Assembly: GCA_002479245.1 (NCBI GenBank)
Contig: DLMG01000282.1
Location: forward strand, 1 to 6,984
Source: Verrucomicrobia subdivision 3 bacterium UBA7542
Lineage (GTDB): Bacteria; Verrucomicrobiota; Verrucomicrobiia; Limisphaerales; UBA11358
Reading direction: 5' to 3'
Length of the DNA: 6,984 bases
How positions within the stretch are numbered: position 1 is the stretch's first letter; each line of letters starts with the position of its first letter. The notes below the pieces were generated by a model that had not been told where the DNA came from, searched no databases, and worked only from the letters and a program-made list of their open reading frames with translations. Shown piece after piece: positions 1 through 6,984 of this stretch. The position numbers and the translations under genes are program-made.

Positions 1-7
1 GTTTTAA

Positions 8-1256
<1,249 letters not shown>

Positions 1257-1811
1257 ATGAGCACGAAGAAACTACTTCTCATCGCCTTTGGTTCACTCCT
1301 CTGGGGCATGCTGCCCGCTTCCGCCGGTGAATTTCCCGACAGTTGGACTTGGGACAGCAAACCGGAGCAACGCGCCAGCCACGCCGCCTTGGAAGGCAAG
1401 CCGATGCCGCCGCTGGAGGTCACCGGATGGATCAATGGCGAAGTCAAGCCCGCCGACCTGAAGGGCAAAGTCGTCGTCGTGGATTTTTATGCGACTTGGT
1501 GCGGCCCCTGCATGCGGGCCATTCCCCACAACAACGAGATGCTCAAAAAATATCAGTCCAAGGGCCTGGTGATCATCGGCGTTTGCACCCACAAGCGCGG
1601 ACAGGAAACTTTTGCCACCAACGCCAAGGAACACAGCATTGAATACCCGGCCGCCCGCGATGCCGAGCTTAAGTCGCAGAAAGCCTGGGCGGTGCACTAT
1701 TATCCGACCTACGCCATCATTGACCGCAAAGGCATTGTCCGCGCGATCGGCTTGCAACCACAACACGTCGAAACCGTCGTTCAGAAATTGCTGGCGGAAC
1801 CCGCGCCGTGA
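1257..1811 (+). CDS. Secreted TlpA/ResA-like thioredoxin-fold protein
   Basis: Periplasmic or membrane-proximal thiol-disulfide oxidoreductase of 184 aa. Residues 1-23 form a signal peptide: a lysine pair, then LLLIAFGSLLWGMLP, then ASA before a predicted cleavage near residue 23. Residues about 45-180 are an AhpC/TSA/Redoxin-type thioredoxin fold. KVVVVDFYATWCGPC holds the redox motif WCGPC at 81-85, and P150 in HYYPTYAIID is the cis-proline that faces the active site. The intervening insert (about 107-135) is typical of TlpA-like proteins. The frame is open from 1023, but the ATG at 1257 gives a clean signal peptide, and the upstream translation is repeat sequence. There is no Shine-Dalgarno sequence before this start. 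It stands alone between two repeat copies, so the partner is unknown; cytochrome c maturation, or reduction of secreted disulfides, are family roles only. Confidence 0.92.
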   Translation: MSTKKLLLIAFGSLLWGMLPASAGEFPDSWTWDSKPEQRASHAALEGKPMPPLEVTGWINGEVKPADLKGKVVVVDFYATWCGPCMRAIPHNNEMLKKYQSKGLVIIGVCTHKRGQETFATNAKEHSIEYPAARDAELKSQKAWAVHYYPTYAIIDRKGIVRAIGLQPQHVETVVQKLLAEPAP

Positions 1812-1835
1812 GGCGGCAAACCAAGCGGATGGGAG

Positions 1836-1862
1836 ATTGCTCGAAAACGCGGACCGGATGAG
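1836..1862 (+). repeat. 27-bp direct repeat, copy B
   Basis: Second copy of the repeat at 1112-1138, same orientation, 24 of 27 identical. It starts 24 nt after the thioredoxin stop codon. Confidence 0.6.
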
Positions 1863-1868
1863 GTGACC

Positions 1869-1891
1869 CGCGGAGACGCGGAGACGCAGAG
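1869..1891 (+). repeat. Tandem 8-mer CGCGGAGA, about 2.9 copies
   Basis: Two perfect copies of CGCGGAGA (1869-1876, 1877-1884) are followed by CGCAGAG, a third copy with one mismatch, cut one base short. This purine-rich motif is a familiar kind of intergenic filler repeat in environmental genomes. Confidence 0.6.
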
Positions 1892-1932
1892 TATAGACAG
1901 AATGAACAGAATTCTCGCGAAGCCAAACTGGC

Positions 1933-1948
1933 TTGCCCCATCGGGCAA
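1933..1948. repeat. Stem-loop, 6-bp stem
   Basis: TTGCCC (1933-1938) pairs perfectly with GGGCAA (1943-1948) around a CATC loop. On the plus strand it is followed by AAAA, not a T-run, so it is not a forward terminator. Confidence 0.45.
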
Positions 1949-1969
1949 AAGATATTAGCCCGGTGGTTG

Positions 1970-1987
1970 CCCCGAAAGCATTCGGGG
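1970..1987. repeat. Stem-loop, perfect 7-bp stem
   Basis: CCCCGAA (1970-1976) pairs with TTCGGGG (1981-1987) around an AGCA loop. It is one of three adjacent palindromes in this intergenic stretch and probably belongs to a dispersed repeat element. Confidence 0.5.
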
Positions 1988-2020
1988 CTACCCCGGGAAA
2001 ACGTCCCACAAAACAATTCT

Positions 2021-2047
2021 CCCTCTCCTCGCCAAACGAGGAGAGGG
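2021..2047. repeat. Stem-loop, perfect 10-bp stem (REP-like)
   Basis: CCCTCTCCTC (2021-2030) pairs with GAGGAGAGGG (2038-2047) around a 7-nt loop GCCAAAC. It is followed by CCGGGGTGAGGAG. Elements of this build (CCCTCTCC arm, short loop, GGAGAGGG arm, then CCGGGGTGAGG) recur in many environmental genomes; that part is from memory. No T-run follows, so a terminator role is doubtful. Confidence 0.6.
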
Positions 2048-2118
2048 CCGGGGTGAGGAGTCGAGACAAACGAGCGCGAAGATTGCGGACAGGCGATGAT
2101 TACAATTAGAATCTGATC

Positions 2119-3036
2119 ATGAAGCCTTTGATCCTTGCTCTCTGGGTTGTGTTTGCGTGTGGCGATCTGCGCGCGCAGACGAATGTCTGGCAGCCATCGC
2201 CGGGACATACGCAAGTGCCGATCTGGCCAGGGGCGGTGCCTGATGCGCAGCCTGTCCCGGGGCCGGAGTATGTTACGAACGTGTTGTCGCCTAGCGGCGT
2301 ATCATGGATTGCGGCATGTAACGTCTCACTGCCCACGATGACGGTCTATTCGCCAAAGGGAACCAATACCGGCGTTGCGGTGGTCGTATTTCCTGGCGGA
2401 GGCTACAATTGTCTGGCCATCGATCTTGAAGGCACGGAGATTTGTGATTGGCTGACGTCCAGGGGTATCACGGCGGTGCTCTTGAAATATCGTGTGCCGA
2501 CCCGGGGATCGGGGGCGTATGCGGAATCGACGCTGGCGTTGGAGGATGCGCAGAGGACGGTGGGGCTGGTACGCTTTCACGCCGCGGAGTGGCATATTGA
2601 TCCGCACAAGATTGGAGTGATCGGGTTTTCGGCAGGGGGGCATATGGTGACAGCGATGAGCACGCATTTTGACAAGCGTTTGTATCCGGCTGTAGATGCG
2701 GCTGACAAAGAAAGCTGCCGCCCGGATTTTGCAATGGCTCTTTATCCGGGACATCTGTGGAAAGACGATAAGAATTTTGAGTTGAATCCGAATGTTCCTG
2801 TCACCACCAATACGCCGCCGACGTTTTTGGTGCAGGCGGAGAATGACCCGGTGGACAACGTGAACAACTCGCTGGTTTACTACCAGGCGCTGAAGAACGC
2901 CGGGGTTCCCGTGGAGCTGCATTTGTATGCGCAGGGCGGACATGGGTTTGGGCTGCGGCGCACGAAGTATCCGATTACGGAATGGCCTCACTTGGTGGAG
3001 ACGTGGCTGGGGACGATCGGAATGATTTCGGAGTGA
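2119..3036 (+). CDS. Secreted alpha/beta-hydrolase esterase (Aes / BD-FAE type)
   Basis: Probable exported carboxylesterase of 305 aa, of the group that includes acetyl-xylan and feruloyl esterase-like proteins; likely role is deacylating plant polysaccharides. Residues 1-19 are a signal peptide (MKPLILALWVVFACGDLRA, cleavage near AQ at 19-20). The mature protein shows the hydrolase order: oxyanion-hole loop VVFPGGGYN (89-97), YRVPTR (124-129), nucleophile elbow GFSAGGH with S171, probable acid D243 in QAENDPVDNVNNS, and catalytic H275 in GGHGFGLR. An N-terminal segment QVPIWPGAVPDAQPVPGPE (32-50) is typical of planctomycete and verrucomicrobial members. The ATG at 2119 is chosen for the signal peptide; there is no clear Shine-Dalgarno sequence. 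Codons end in G or T more often than in the neighbouring thioredoxin gene. It converges on the DUF2971 gene with only 14 nt between stops. The fold is sure; the substrate is inferred. Confidence 0.92.
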   Translation: MKPLILALWVVFACGDLRAQTNVWQPSPGHTQVPIWPGAVPDAQPVPGPEYVTNVLSPSGVSWIAACNVSLPTMTVYSPKGTNTGVAVVVFPGGGYNCLAIDLEGTEICDWLTSRGITAVLLKYRVPTRGSGAYAESTLALEDAQRTVGLVRFHAAEWHIDPHKIGVIGFSAGGHMVTAMSTHFDKRLYPAVDAADKESCRPDFAMALYPGHLWKDDKNFELNPNVPVTTNTPPTFLVQAENDPVDNVNNSLVYYQALKNAGVPVELHLYAQGGHGFGLRRTKYPITEWPHLVETWLGTIGMISE

Positions 3037-3050
3037 TTCCTATGCCCTCC

Positions 3051-3914
3051 CTATCCCTGACCTTCGGCTGATTGGCCCGTGAATGGCGGAAGTTTGGAAT
3101 GTTCCACGTTGATCGTCAGCCCAAACCGGGCAACGAGCCTTTTCATCAACATGTGAAAATTCCAGTCTGTGTTTGGTCCTACGACAATGCTCTGGATCAG
3201 TCCTTGAAGACTGCATTTGATGTATAAGCCTTTAATCTCAGGATCAAACCCTGCACCGACCGGTTGACTGCCGTCCGGGAGTAAAGTGCCCTGATGAAAG
3301 GTATTCAATGTTACAATCCGGGCCTCGTTTTCATCCGTAAATTTATTTTTGTCTTTCAGAAAGGATACGAGGGCCTGGTCTTCTCCACGAGGACCTAAGT
3401 CGTAAGTTTCAAAATCCACGTAGTTCACCTTTCCCACAAAGCTGCCAACCGGCTCGGTGATCTGGAAGGAAGCTGCAAGCCGTTTTACTGTTGACCGAAT
3501 TGCGATGCCCTTTCCGCCGTCACCGTAATCTCTCCACATTTTTTGTGTTTCCGTTTTCCCGATGAACCAACAATTAACCAATAACGTTTTACGGCCCACA
3601 TCTCCAGACCTGCCGTTGTCCGCCATCGCCAGCAATTCGTCGTATGATCCTCCCCAGGGTGTCTTAGCCTTCGTGAAATCAGGGTTTTCTTTTTCTATCC
3701 GCATAAGGAAGGCACGTGATCCTCTGGGGTTCGTGCCTTCGTATTCATCCTGTAAAGCGCCAAGACGAGAAAACCACATCGCCTCTAGCTCAAGCAAAGA
3801 CAGGAACCTGGCCAAAGGCATGTAGCGCAAGACCTCCACGGCACCAAGGTCTTCTTTACCAGAAAAGCCCCGGATTTTCAAACCAGAAACGGTCGGTCCA
3901 TTCAAGGTCGTCAT
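3051..3914 (-). CDS. DUF2971-like protein
   Basis: Cytosolic protein of 287 aa resembling the DUF2971 family, whose biochemical role is not established. Recognisable blocks in order: VLRYMPLARFLSLLELEAMWFSRL (28-51) with QDEYEG (55-60); NCWFIGKTETQKMWRDYG (114-131) followed by GKGIAIRST (134-142), the family's most typical stretch; KDKNKFTDENEARIV (187-201); and VVGPNTDWN (244-252). No signal peptide or membrane segment. The start is uncertain. An in-frame TTG at 3953 would add 13 residues and has a TAA 21 nt upstream; the ATG at 3914 is preferred, though neither has a good ribosome-binding site. GC over 3301-3720 is about 48% by hand count, against about 65% in the MerR gene next door, which points to transfer. 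It lies downstream of the MerR gene on the same strand, and no terminator is seen between them. Confidence 0.75.
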   Translation of the reverse strand: MTTLNGPTVSGLKIRGFSGKEDLGAVEVLRYMPLARFLSLLELEAMWFSRLGALQDEYEGTNPRGSRAFLMRIEKENPDFTKAKTPWGGSYDELLAMADNGRSGDVGRKTLLVNCWFIGKTETQKMWRDYGDGGKGIAIRSTVKRLAASFQITEPVGSFVGKVNYVDFETYDLGPRGEDQALVSFLKDKNKFTDENEARIVTLNTFHQGTLLPDGSQPVGAGFDPEIKGLYIKCSLQGLIQSIVVGPNTDWNFHMLMKRLVARFGLTINVEHSKLPPFTGQSAEGQG

Positions 3915-3987
3915 GTGACTCGCCAAAACTGATTCAAGCCCGTTGGAAGTCAACTGCTCAGTAGGAAAAATTTACAGCGGCTCTTGT

Positions 3988-4530
3988 TTATTCCAGGGTC
4001 CCTTCCCCTCGGCTCCACCGTCTAATCCTGGCCACTTCCTTTTGCGGAATTCCCAGCGAAACCAGAAACTCGTCATGTCCCTCTGGCGCGCGCCGCTCGA
4101 ACTCCGTATGCCACCGCTTCCTGGCGTTCTGGTCCATGCCCGCTGCCTCCAGCATCTCCACCCACAACTCTACATTGACCGCAGGCGGAGGTTTCCCCGA
4201 AGCAATCCGGCTCAGCATCCCCGCCAAAAGCCGCTGCTGGTTTCTCAAGCACAGAATGCTCGCCGCCGTTTCGCGCATCCGCTGCTCCACCAGCTTCGCG
4301 CCCGGTTTGCCGCCCGACGACAGCACGGCCCGGATTTCTTTCAGCGTCAGGCCCGCCTCCCGGAAATGGCAGATCCGCTCCAGCCGCCGATGATCCTTGT
4401 CCGTGTAGCAGCGATATCCGGAACCGGTTCGTCCCGATGGCGGCAGCAGCCCCAACCGGTCGTAGTACAGCAACGTGCTGCGTGACAGGCCAAATGCCCG
4501 GGCAAGTTTGGAAATCGAGTAAGTCTTCAT
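3988..4530 (-). CDS. MerR-family transcriptional regulator
   Basis: DNA-binding regulator of 180 aa. Residues 2-25 are the MerR helix-turn-helix (KTYSISKLARAFGLSRSTLLYYDR), followed by LGLLPPSGR and wing TGSGYRCYT (35-43), then the second helical pair KDHRRLERICHFREAGLTLKEIRAVL (45-70). Residues about 75-112 form the long dimerisation helix. The C-terminal domain (about 118-174) is helical, with conserved W123, W140-H141, F144, P149, G151-H152 and FLVSLGIPQKEVARIR (155-170). It has no cysteine pattern for metal binding, so the signal is probably organic or a protein. The ATG at 4528-4530 is chosen because the domain begins there; a TTG 15 nt upstream is possible. The upstream 67-aa gene encodes a free copy of the C-terminal domain, so the two probably work together. 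Autoregulation is usual for the family but unproven here. Confidence 0.93.
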   Translation of the reverse strand: MKTYSISKLARAFGLSRSTLLYYDRLGLLPPSGRTGSGYRCYTDKDHRRLERICHFREAGLTLKEIRAVLSSGGKPGAKLVEQRMRETAASILCLRNQQRLLAGMLSRIASGKPPPAVNVELWVEMLEAAGMDQNARKRWHTEFERRAPEGHDEFLVSLGIPQKEVARIRRWSRGEGTLE

Positions 4531-4548
4531 CGCCGTCAGGAACAAAAG

Positions 4549-4572
4549 GGTGGCGGCGCGCCGGGCGCCACC
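4549..4572 (-). terminator. Intercistronic hairpin between the 67-aa gene and merR (possible attenuator)
   Basis: In the 57-nt gap, GGTGGCG (4549-4555 on the plus strand) pairs with CGCCACC (4566-4572) around a 10-nt GC-rich loop. Read on the minus strand, the stem is followed by CTTTTGTT. The four-T run is short, so this would be a weak terminator, perhaps lowering merR expression relative to the upstream small gene. Confidence 0.35.
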
Positions 4573-4587
4573 AACCCCGCGTGCCGA

Positions 4588-4791
4588 TTATTTGCTGGCT
4601 GCCCGGATTCGATCAATCTCTTTAGGCGGCAGGCCCAGCCACTCCAGAAAACTTTGGTGTCCGTCCGGGTGGCGGGTCTCGAACAGCTTGTGCCATTGTT
4701 CCCTCTTCGCCTCGTCCAGGCCGACCTCCTCGAACATGGCAACCCATTCATCTACATTGACGTTTTTTTTCATAAGTTCATTCGCGTCCAT
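4588..4791 (-). CDS. 67-aa stand-alone homologue of the MerR C-terminal domain
   Basis: Small cytosolic protein of 67 aa without a DNA-binding domain. Residues 11-67 align without gaps to residues 118-174 of the MerR protein encoded 57 nt downstream. About 29 of 57 positions are identical, including VNV (11-13), W16-V17, M19, E21, G24, D26, R30, W33-H34, F37-E38, P42, G44-H45, F48-L49, L52-G53, P55, K57-E58 and RIR (61-63). The pattern of aromatic and helix-capping residues is fully kept, so it should fold like the regulator's effector domain. ATG at 4791 is used; ATG at 4773 (residue 7) also lies before the domain, and neither has a clear Shine-Dalgarno sequence. It probably starts the transcript that continues into merR. 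It could titrate the ligand, compete in dimer contacts, or be the regulator's partner; these are inferences. Confidence 0.8.
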   Translation of the reverse strand: MDANELMKKNVNVDEWVAMFEEVGLDEAKREQWHKLFETRHPDGHQSFLEWLGLPPKEIDRIRAASK

Positions 4792-4808
4792 CGTTCATTG
4801 TTCAGTTT

Positions 4809-4832
4809 CGTCACGGCCACACGGCCATGACG
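4809..4832 (-). promoter_or_regulatory. 24-nt dyad / leader hairpin upstream of the 67-aa gene
   Basis: On the minus strand the arms are CGTCATGGCC and GGCCGTGACG around a GTGT loop. In RNA all ten pairs form, one as a U-G wobble; on the plus strand that position is a C-A mismatch. It ends 17 nt before the ATG of the 67-aa gene, where a leader structure or an operator could act. No T-run follows, so it is not a terminator for the cupin gene. Confidence 0.45.
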
Positions 4833-4840
4833 CAGGAAAC

Positions 4841-4869
4841 GCTAAAGTGTGAAGCAATAGACAGGTCAA
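4841..4869 (-). promoter_or_regulatory. Possible promoter of the 67-aa protein–merR unit
   Basis: On the minus strand TTGACC (4869-4864) is followed, after 17 nt, by TTTAGC (4846-4841). The minus-35 is good and the minus-10 poor, as in promoters that need an activator. The spacer holds only a weak imperfect dyad (CTA...TAG), so a MerR operator is not proven. Position fits: between the cupin stop and the leader hairpin. Confidence 0.3.
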
Positions 4870-4938
4870 CCCCCGGTTGCAGTTTTTTTCGAGAGCACAA
4901 TCATCCCGCCAACATCAACAAACCGTTGTGGTTGGGGA

Positions 4939-5244
4939 TTATTTGGGCGGCCATTCCACGCCAGCGAGTTCCTTGGGCAATTGCTTCGGGTCAACCGGGT
5001 AGATGAGCGAGAGGTCCATCTGGGATTTTGAGCCTTGCAGAAATTCCAGCTCCTCTGGCGCGCCCACGATGAGCCAGAGCACCTCGGCGTCGGTGTCGTT
5101 GAACACCTGGCGCAACTGGTCCGGCCCGACCAGCACGCCGCCGTATTTTGGCACGGTCAACGTCTCGTCGCCCACGCGCAGGCGGCCCGTGCCTTCCAAC
5201 ACGAAATAAAACTCCTCCGCGCGGATGGCTGCGGCGGTTTTCAT
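4939..5244 (-). CDS. Cupin-domain protein lacking N-terminus and metal-binding histidines
   Basis: Protein of 101 aa with the later part of a cupin beta-barrel: AEEFYFVLEGTGRLRVGDETLTVPKYGGVLVGPDQLRQVFNDTDAEVLWLIVGAP across residues 9-63, then a C-terminal tail ending DPKQLPKELAGVEWPP. Cupin motif 1 keeps E(X)6G (EFYFVLEG, 11-18), but the HXH that normally precedes it would fall at or before residues 4-7 and is absent. In motif 2 glutamine (Q46) stands where histidine is usual. The protein contains no histidine at all, so ordinary metal binding is unlikely. Relatives are usually longer, with about 40 more N-terminal residues; here that space is the nucleotidyltransferase gene. The ATG overlaps that gene's stop as ATGA, suggesting translational coupling. 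It may be a truncated remnant kept in frame or a working non-metal cupin. Confidence 0.7.
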   Translation of the reverse strand: MKTAAAIRAEEFYFVLEGTGRLRVGDETLTVPKYGGVLVGPDQLRQVFNDTDAEVLWLIVGAPEELEFLQGSKSQMDLSLIYPVDPKQLPKELAGVEWPPK

Positions 5245-5984
5245 TTGACGTGGCGCAGTTTTTCCAATTCCGCCTTTAACGGCAACCAGTATTGCCAGTC
5301 CTGCTCGCGTTCGGCGGATTCCTCGACCATCAACGCCCGCTCCAATTCCTTCATCTCGCCAATTGCGGCATGGGCCAGCAGCGGACGCTTCGAGACCAGC
5401 CGGCGGCAAAGCGCGGTGTGACGTTGGGCAACCTCTACGAGCAGTTGCGGCGTGCGAAGTTCCTGCAGCCAGAAACGGATTTGCGCCGGGTTGGGTTTGG
5501 TGCGGTTCTGAAAGTAATGTGCCTCAACCAATCGGCGAATCATCGGCCAGTCCTTGTCACGCTGGGTTTTCTTGGCCTGCACCAGGTCGGGCAGCGAAAG
5601 CAAATCGCACTTAGTTCCACCGGGCAGTTCAATGGTCGTCCGCCGCCGCCAGAGTCTGGCAAAGGCATCCACGCCGCGCATTTTGGACATCACGTCCACG
5701 CGCATCCGCAGCGCTTCGGGATGCTGGCAGCGAAAATGGATGGCGTGGCCGCGCTGGAGAAATTTCAACCCGAAGGGTGGAACAGCTATAACTTCGGCAT
5801 GTAAATCGTCCAGTGCCTGACGCAACCGCGCGAAATTGGCCGCGTCAGCAACGATGACCAGGTCCGTGTCGCGGCTAAATTCGGCCGCGCCGTAGAACAC
5901 GCACGCCTGTCCGCCCATGAGCAGGGCGCGGACGCGATGCGCGCGCATCGAAGAAAGGACTTTGCGTATCGGGTTCGGGATCAA
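5241..5984 (-). CDS. Nucleotidyltransferase-fold protein
   Basis: Probable nucleotidyltransferase-superfamily protein of 247 aa. The N-terminal active-site region reads LLMGGQACVFYGAAEFSRDT with DLVI next (21-44): the GG motif at 24-25, and D39 and D41 as the metal-binding DxD pair; D97 in RVDVMSKM is a candidate third carboxylate. PGGTKCDLLSLPDLVQAKKTQRDKDW (121-146) resembles the lysine-rich segment of stand-alone NTases, and the rest is helical. The frame is open up to 6083, but that part is antisense-like. I choose TTG at 5984-5982 because GGAGG lies 5 nt before it; the ATG at 5948 (235 aa) is the alternative and has no ribosome-binding site. It overlaps the 76-aa gene upstream by 110 nt and the cupin by 4 nt. 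Fold is likely; a toxin-like or RNA-modifying role is speculation. Confidence 0.75.
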   Translation of the reverse strand: MIPNPIRKVLSSMRAHRVRALLMGGQACVFYGAAEFSRDTDLVIVADAANFARLRQALDDLHAEVIAVPPFGLKFLQRGHAIHFRCQHPEALRMRVDVMSKMRGVDAFARLWRRRTTIELPGGTKCDLLSLPDLVQAKKTQRDKDWPMIRRLVEAHYFQNRTKPNPAQIRFWLQELRTPQLLVEVAQRHTALCRRLVSKRPLLAHAAIGEMKELERALMVEESAEREQDWQYWLPLKAELEKLRHVK

Positions 5985-6105
5985 GTGAGCCTCCGAGCGC
6001 GAGATAGGTTTGCCAGAGTTTCTCGCTTTCCAGCCAGCGTTGAACCGGGGTAAGCCGATACCACTCGGCCCATTCACCTTCAACCAACTGTTTCGACTGG
6101 ATCAT
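5875..6105 (-). CDS. 76-aa protein paired with the nucleotidyltransferase
   Basis: Small tryptophan-rich, probably cytosolic protein of unknown function. The N-terminal half EWAEWYRLTPVQRWLESEKLWQTYLALGG (11-39) looks like an amphipathic helical segment. It is followed by SLDPEPDTQSPFFD (40-53) and a basic tail ending VRVLRRGRI. From memory, similar short proteins with a GGSLDPEPD-type motif precede NTase genes in verrucomicrobial genomes; this needs a search. Codons for residues 38-40 (GGS) supply the GGAGG that serves the overlapping NTase start, and residues 41-76 share DNA with NTase codons in another frame. The ATG at 6105 has no clear Shine-Dalgarno sequence. It lies 18 nt after the orphan thiC end. 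The pairing suggests joint function, possibly antitoxin-like or an NTase partner, but nothing in the sequence proves this. Confidence 0.65.
   Translation of the reverse strand: MIQSKQLVEGEWAEWYRLTPVQRWLESEKLWQTYLALGGSLDPEPDTQSPFFDARASRPRPAHGRTGVRVLRRGRI
5990..5994 (-). promoter_or_regulatory. Internal GGAGG ribosome-binding site deciding the NTase start
   Basis: GGAGG on the minus strand sits 5 nt before the TTG at 5984, inside the coding frame of the 76-aa protein (its GGS codons). It is the best Shine-Dalgarno sequence on the minus strand of this region and the main reason for preferring TTG over the ATG at 5948. Confidence 0.55.
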
Positions 6106-6123
6106 GGGAGTTAAATACCAGAA

Positions 6124-6984
<861 letters not shown>

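Larger units (their letters stand above)
1812..2118. repeat. Non-coding repeat-rich intergenic region
   Basis: The 307 bp between the thioredoxin and esterase genes hold no credible gene; the frames open across it look like translated repeats. In order it contains copy B of the 27-bp repeat (1836-1862), a tandem 8-mer array (1869-1891), and three perfect stem-loops (1933-1948, 1970-1987, 2021-2047). No stem is followed by a T-run, so none is a clear intrinsic terminator. The density of unrelated short palindromes suggests a landing zone for REP-like dispersed elements. The esterase promoter must lie at its right end, but I see no good candidate. Confidence 0.65.

Noticed and set aside
2021..2047. 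10-bp hairpin as terminator of the thioredoxin gene
   Set aside because: No T-run follows on either strand, and it is over 200 nt from the stop codon; a dispersed repeat fits better.
1293..2069. Long minus-strand frame of 258 codons across the thioredoxin gene and repeats
   Set aside because: It is antisense to a clear gene on its downstream side and repeat translation elsewhere.
4763..4770. Run of eight A on the minus strand as a programmed slippage site
   Set aside because: The frame reads correctly through it into the conserved domain, and no alternative product is evident.
5241..6083. Single 280-aa nucleotidyltransferase starting at 6083
   Set aside because: Its first 33 residues lie opposite a better protein-like frame (the 76-aa protein), and a GGAGG-TTG start occurs at 5984.
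5875..6105. A frameshift splitting one gene into the 76-aa protein and the nucleotidyltransferase
   Set aside because: Both frames look protein-like over the overlap, and the internal ribosome-binding site explains two genes; left for the homologue comparison.

Overview
The window reads as a fragment of an environmental Gram-negative bacterial chromosome. Verrucomicrobiota (Pedosphaera/Limisphaerales-like) is my best guess. The basis is the moderately high GC, the small-protein/nucleotidyltransferase gene pair, and intergenic DNA built from short hairpin-bearing repeats of a kind I associate with such genomes. This placement is inference from memory, not a search. There are no rRNA or tRNA genes, CRISPR arrays, transposases or phage genes.

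Layout. At the left, an AKR13-like aldo/keto reductase (minus, 25-1020) is divergent from a secreted TlpA/ResA-like thioredoxin (plus, 1257-1811). The thioredoxin gene is flanked by two direct copies of a 27-bp repeat. A 307-bp non-coding stretch (1812-2118) full of tandem repeats and hairpins follows. Next comes a secreted alpha/beta-hydrolase esterase (plus, 2119-3036), which converges on a low-GC DUF2971-like gene (minus, 3051-3914). Everything to the right is on the minus strand. In transcription order it is: the 3' part of thiC (6984-6334), an orphan second thiC 3' end (6288-6124), a 76-aa protein (6105-5875), a nucleotidyltransferase (5984-5241), a histidine-free cupin (5244-4939), a 67-aa protein (4791-4588), a MerR-family regulator (4530-3988), and the DUF2971 gene.

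Three arrangements stand out. (1) The 67-aa protein is a free-standing copy of the C-terminal domain of the MerR regulator encoded just downstream. About half the residues are identical over 57 positions, so this looks like a regulator plus a detached ligand- or partner-binding domain. (2) The thiC 3' end is present twice. The copy joined to the gene is AT-richer than the rest of thiC, with a sharp base-composition step near 6620. The orphan 54-codon copy downstream has no indel and no stop and lies directly against a REP-like palindrome. This resembles a 3'-end replacement scar. (3) The 76-aa protein and the nucleotidyltransferase overlap by about 110 nt in different frames, with a GGAGG ribosome-binding site inside the upstream gene and a TTG start. 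The nucleotidyltransferase is then joined by an ATGA overlap to a cupin that lacks its metal-binding histidines and appears to have lost its N-terminus.

Functionally the window is a mix of redox enzymes, a carbohydrate-ester hydrolase, thiamine biosynthesis and a small regulatory module. It is not one pathway.
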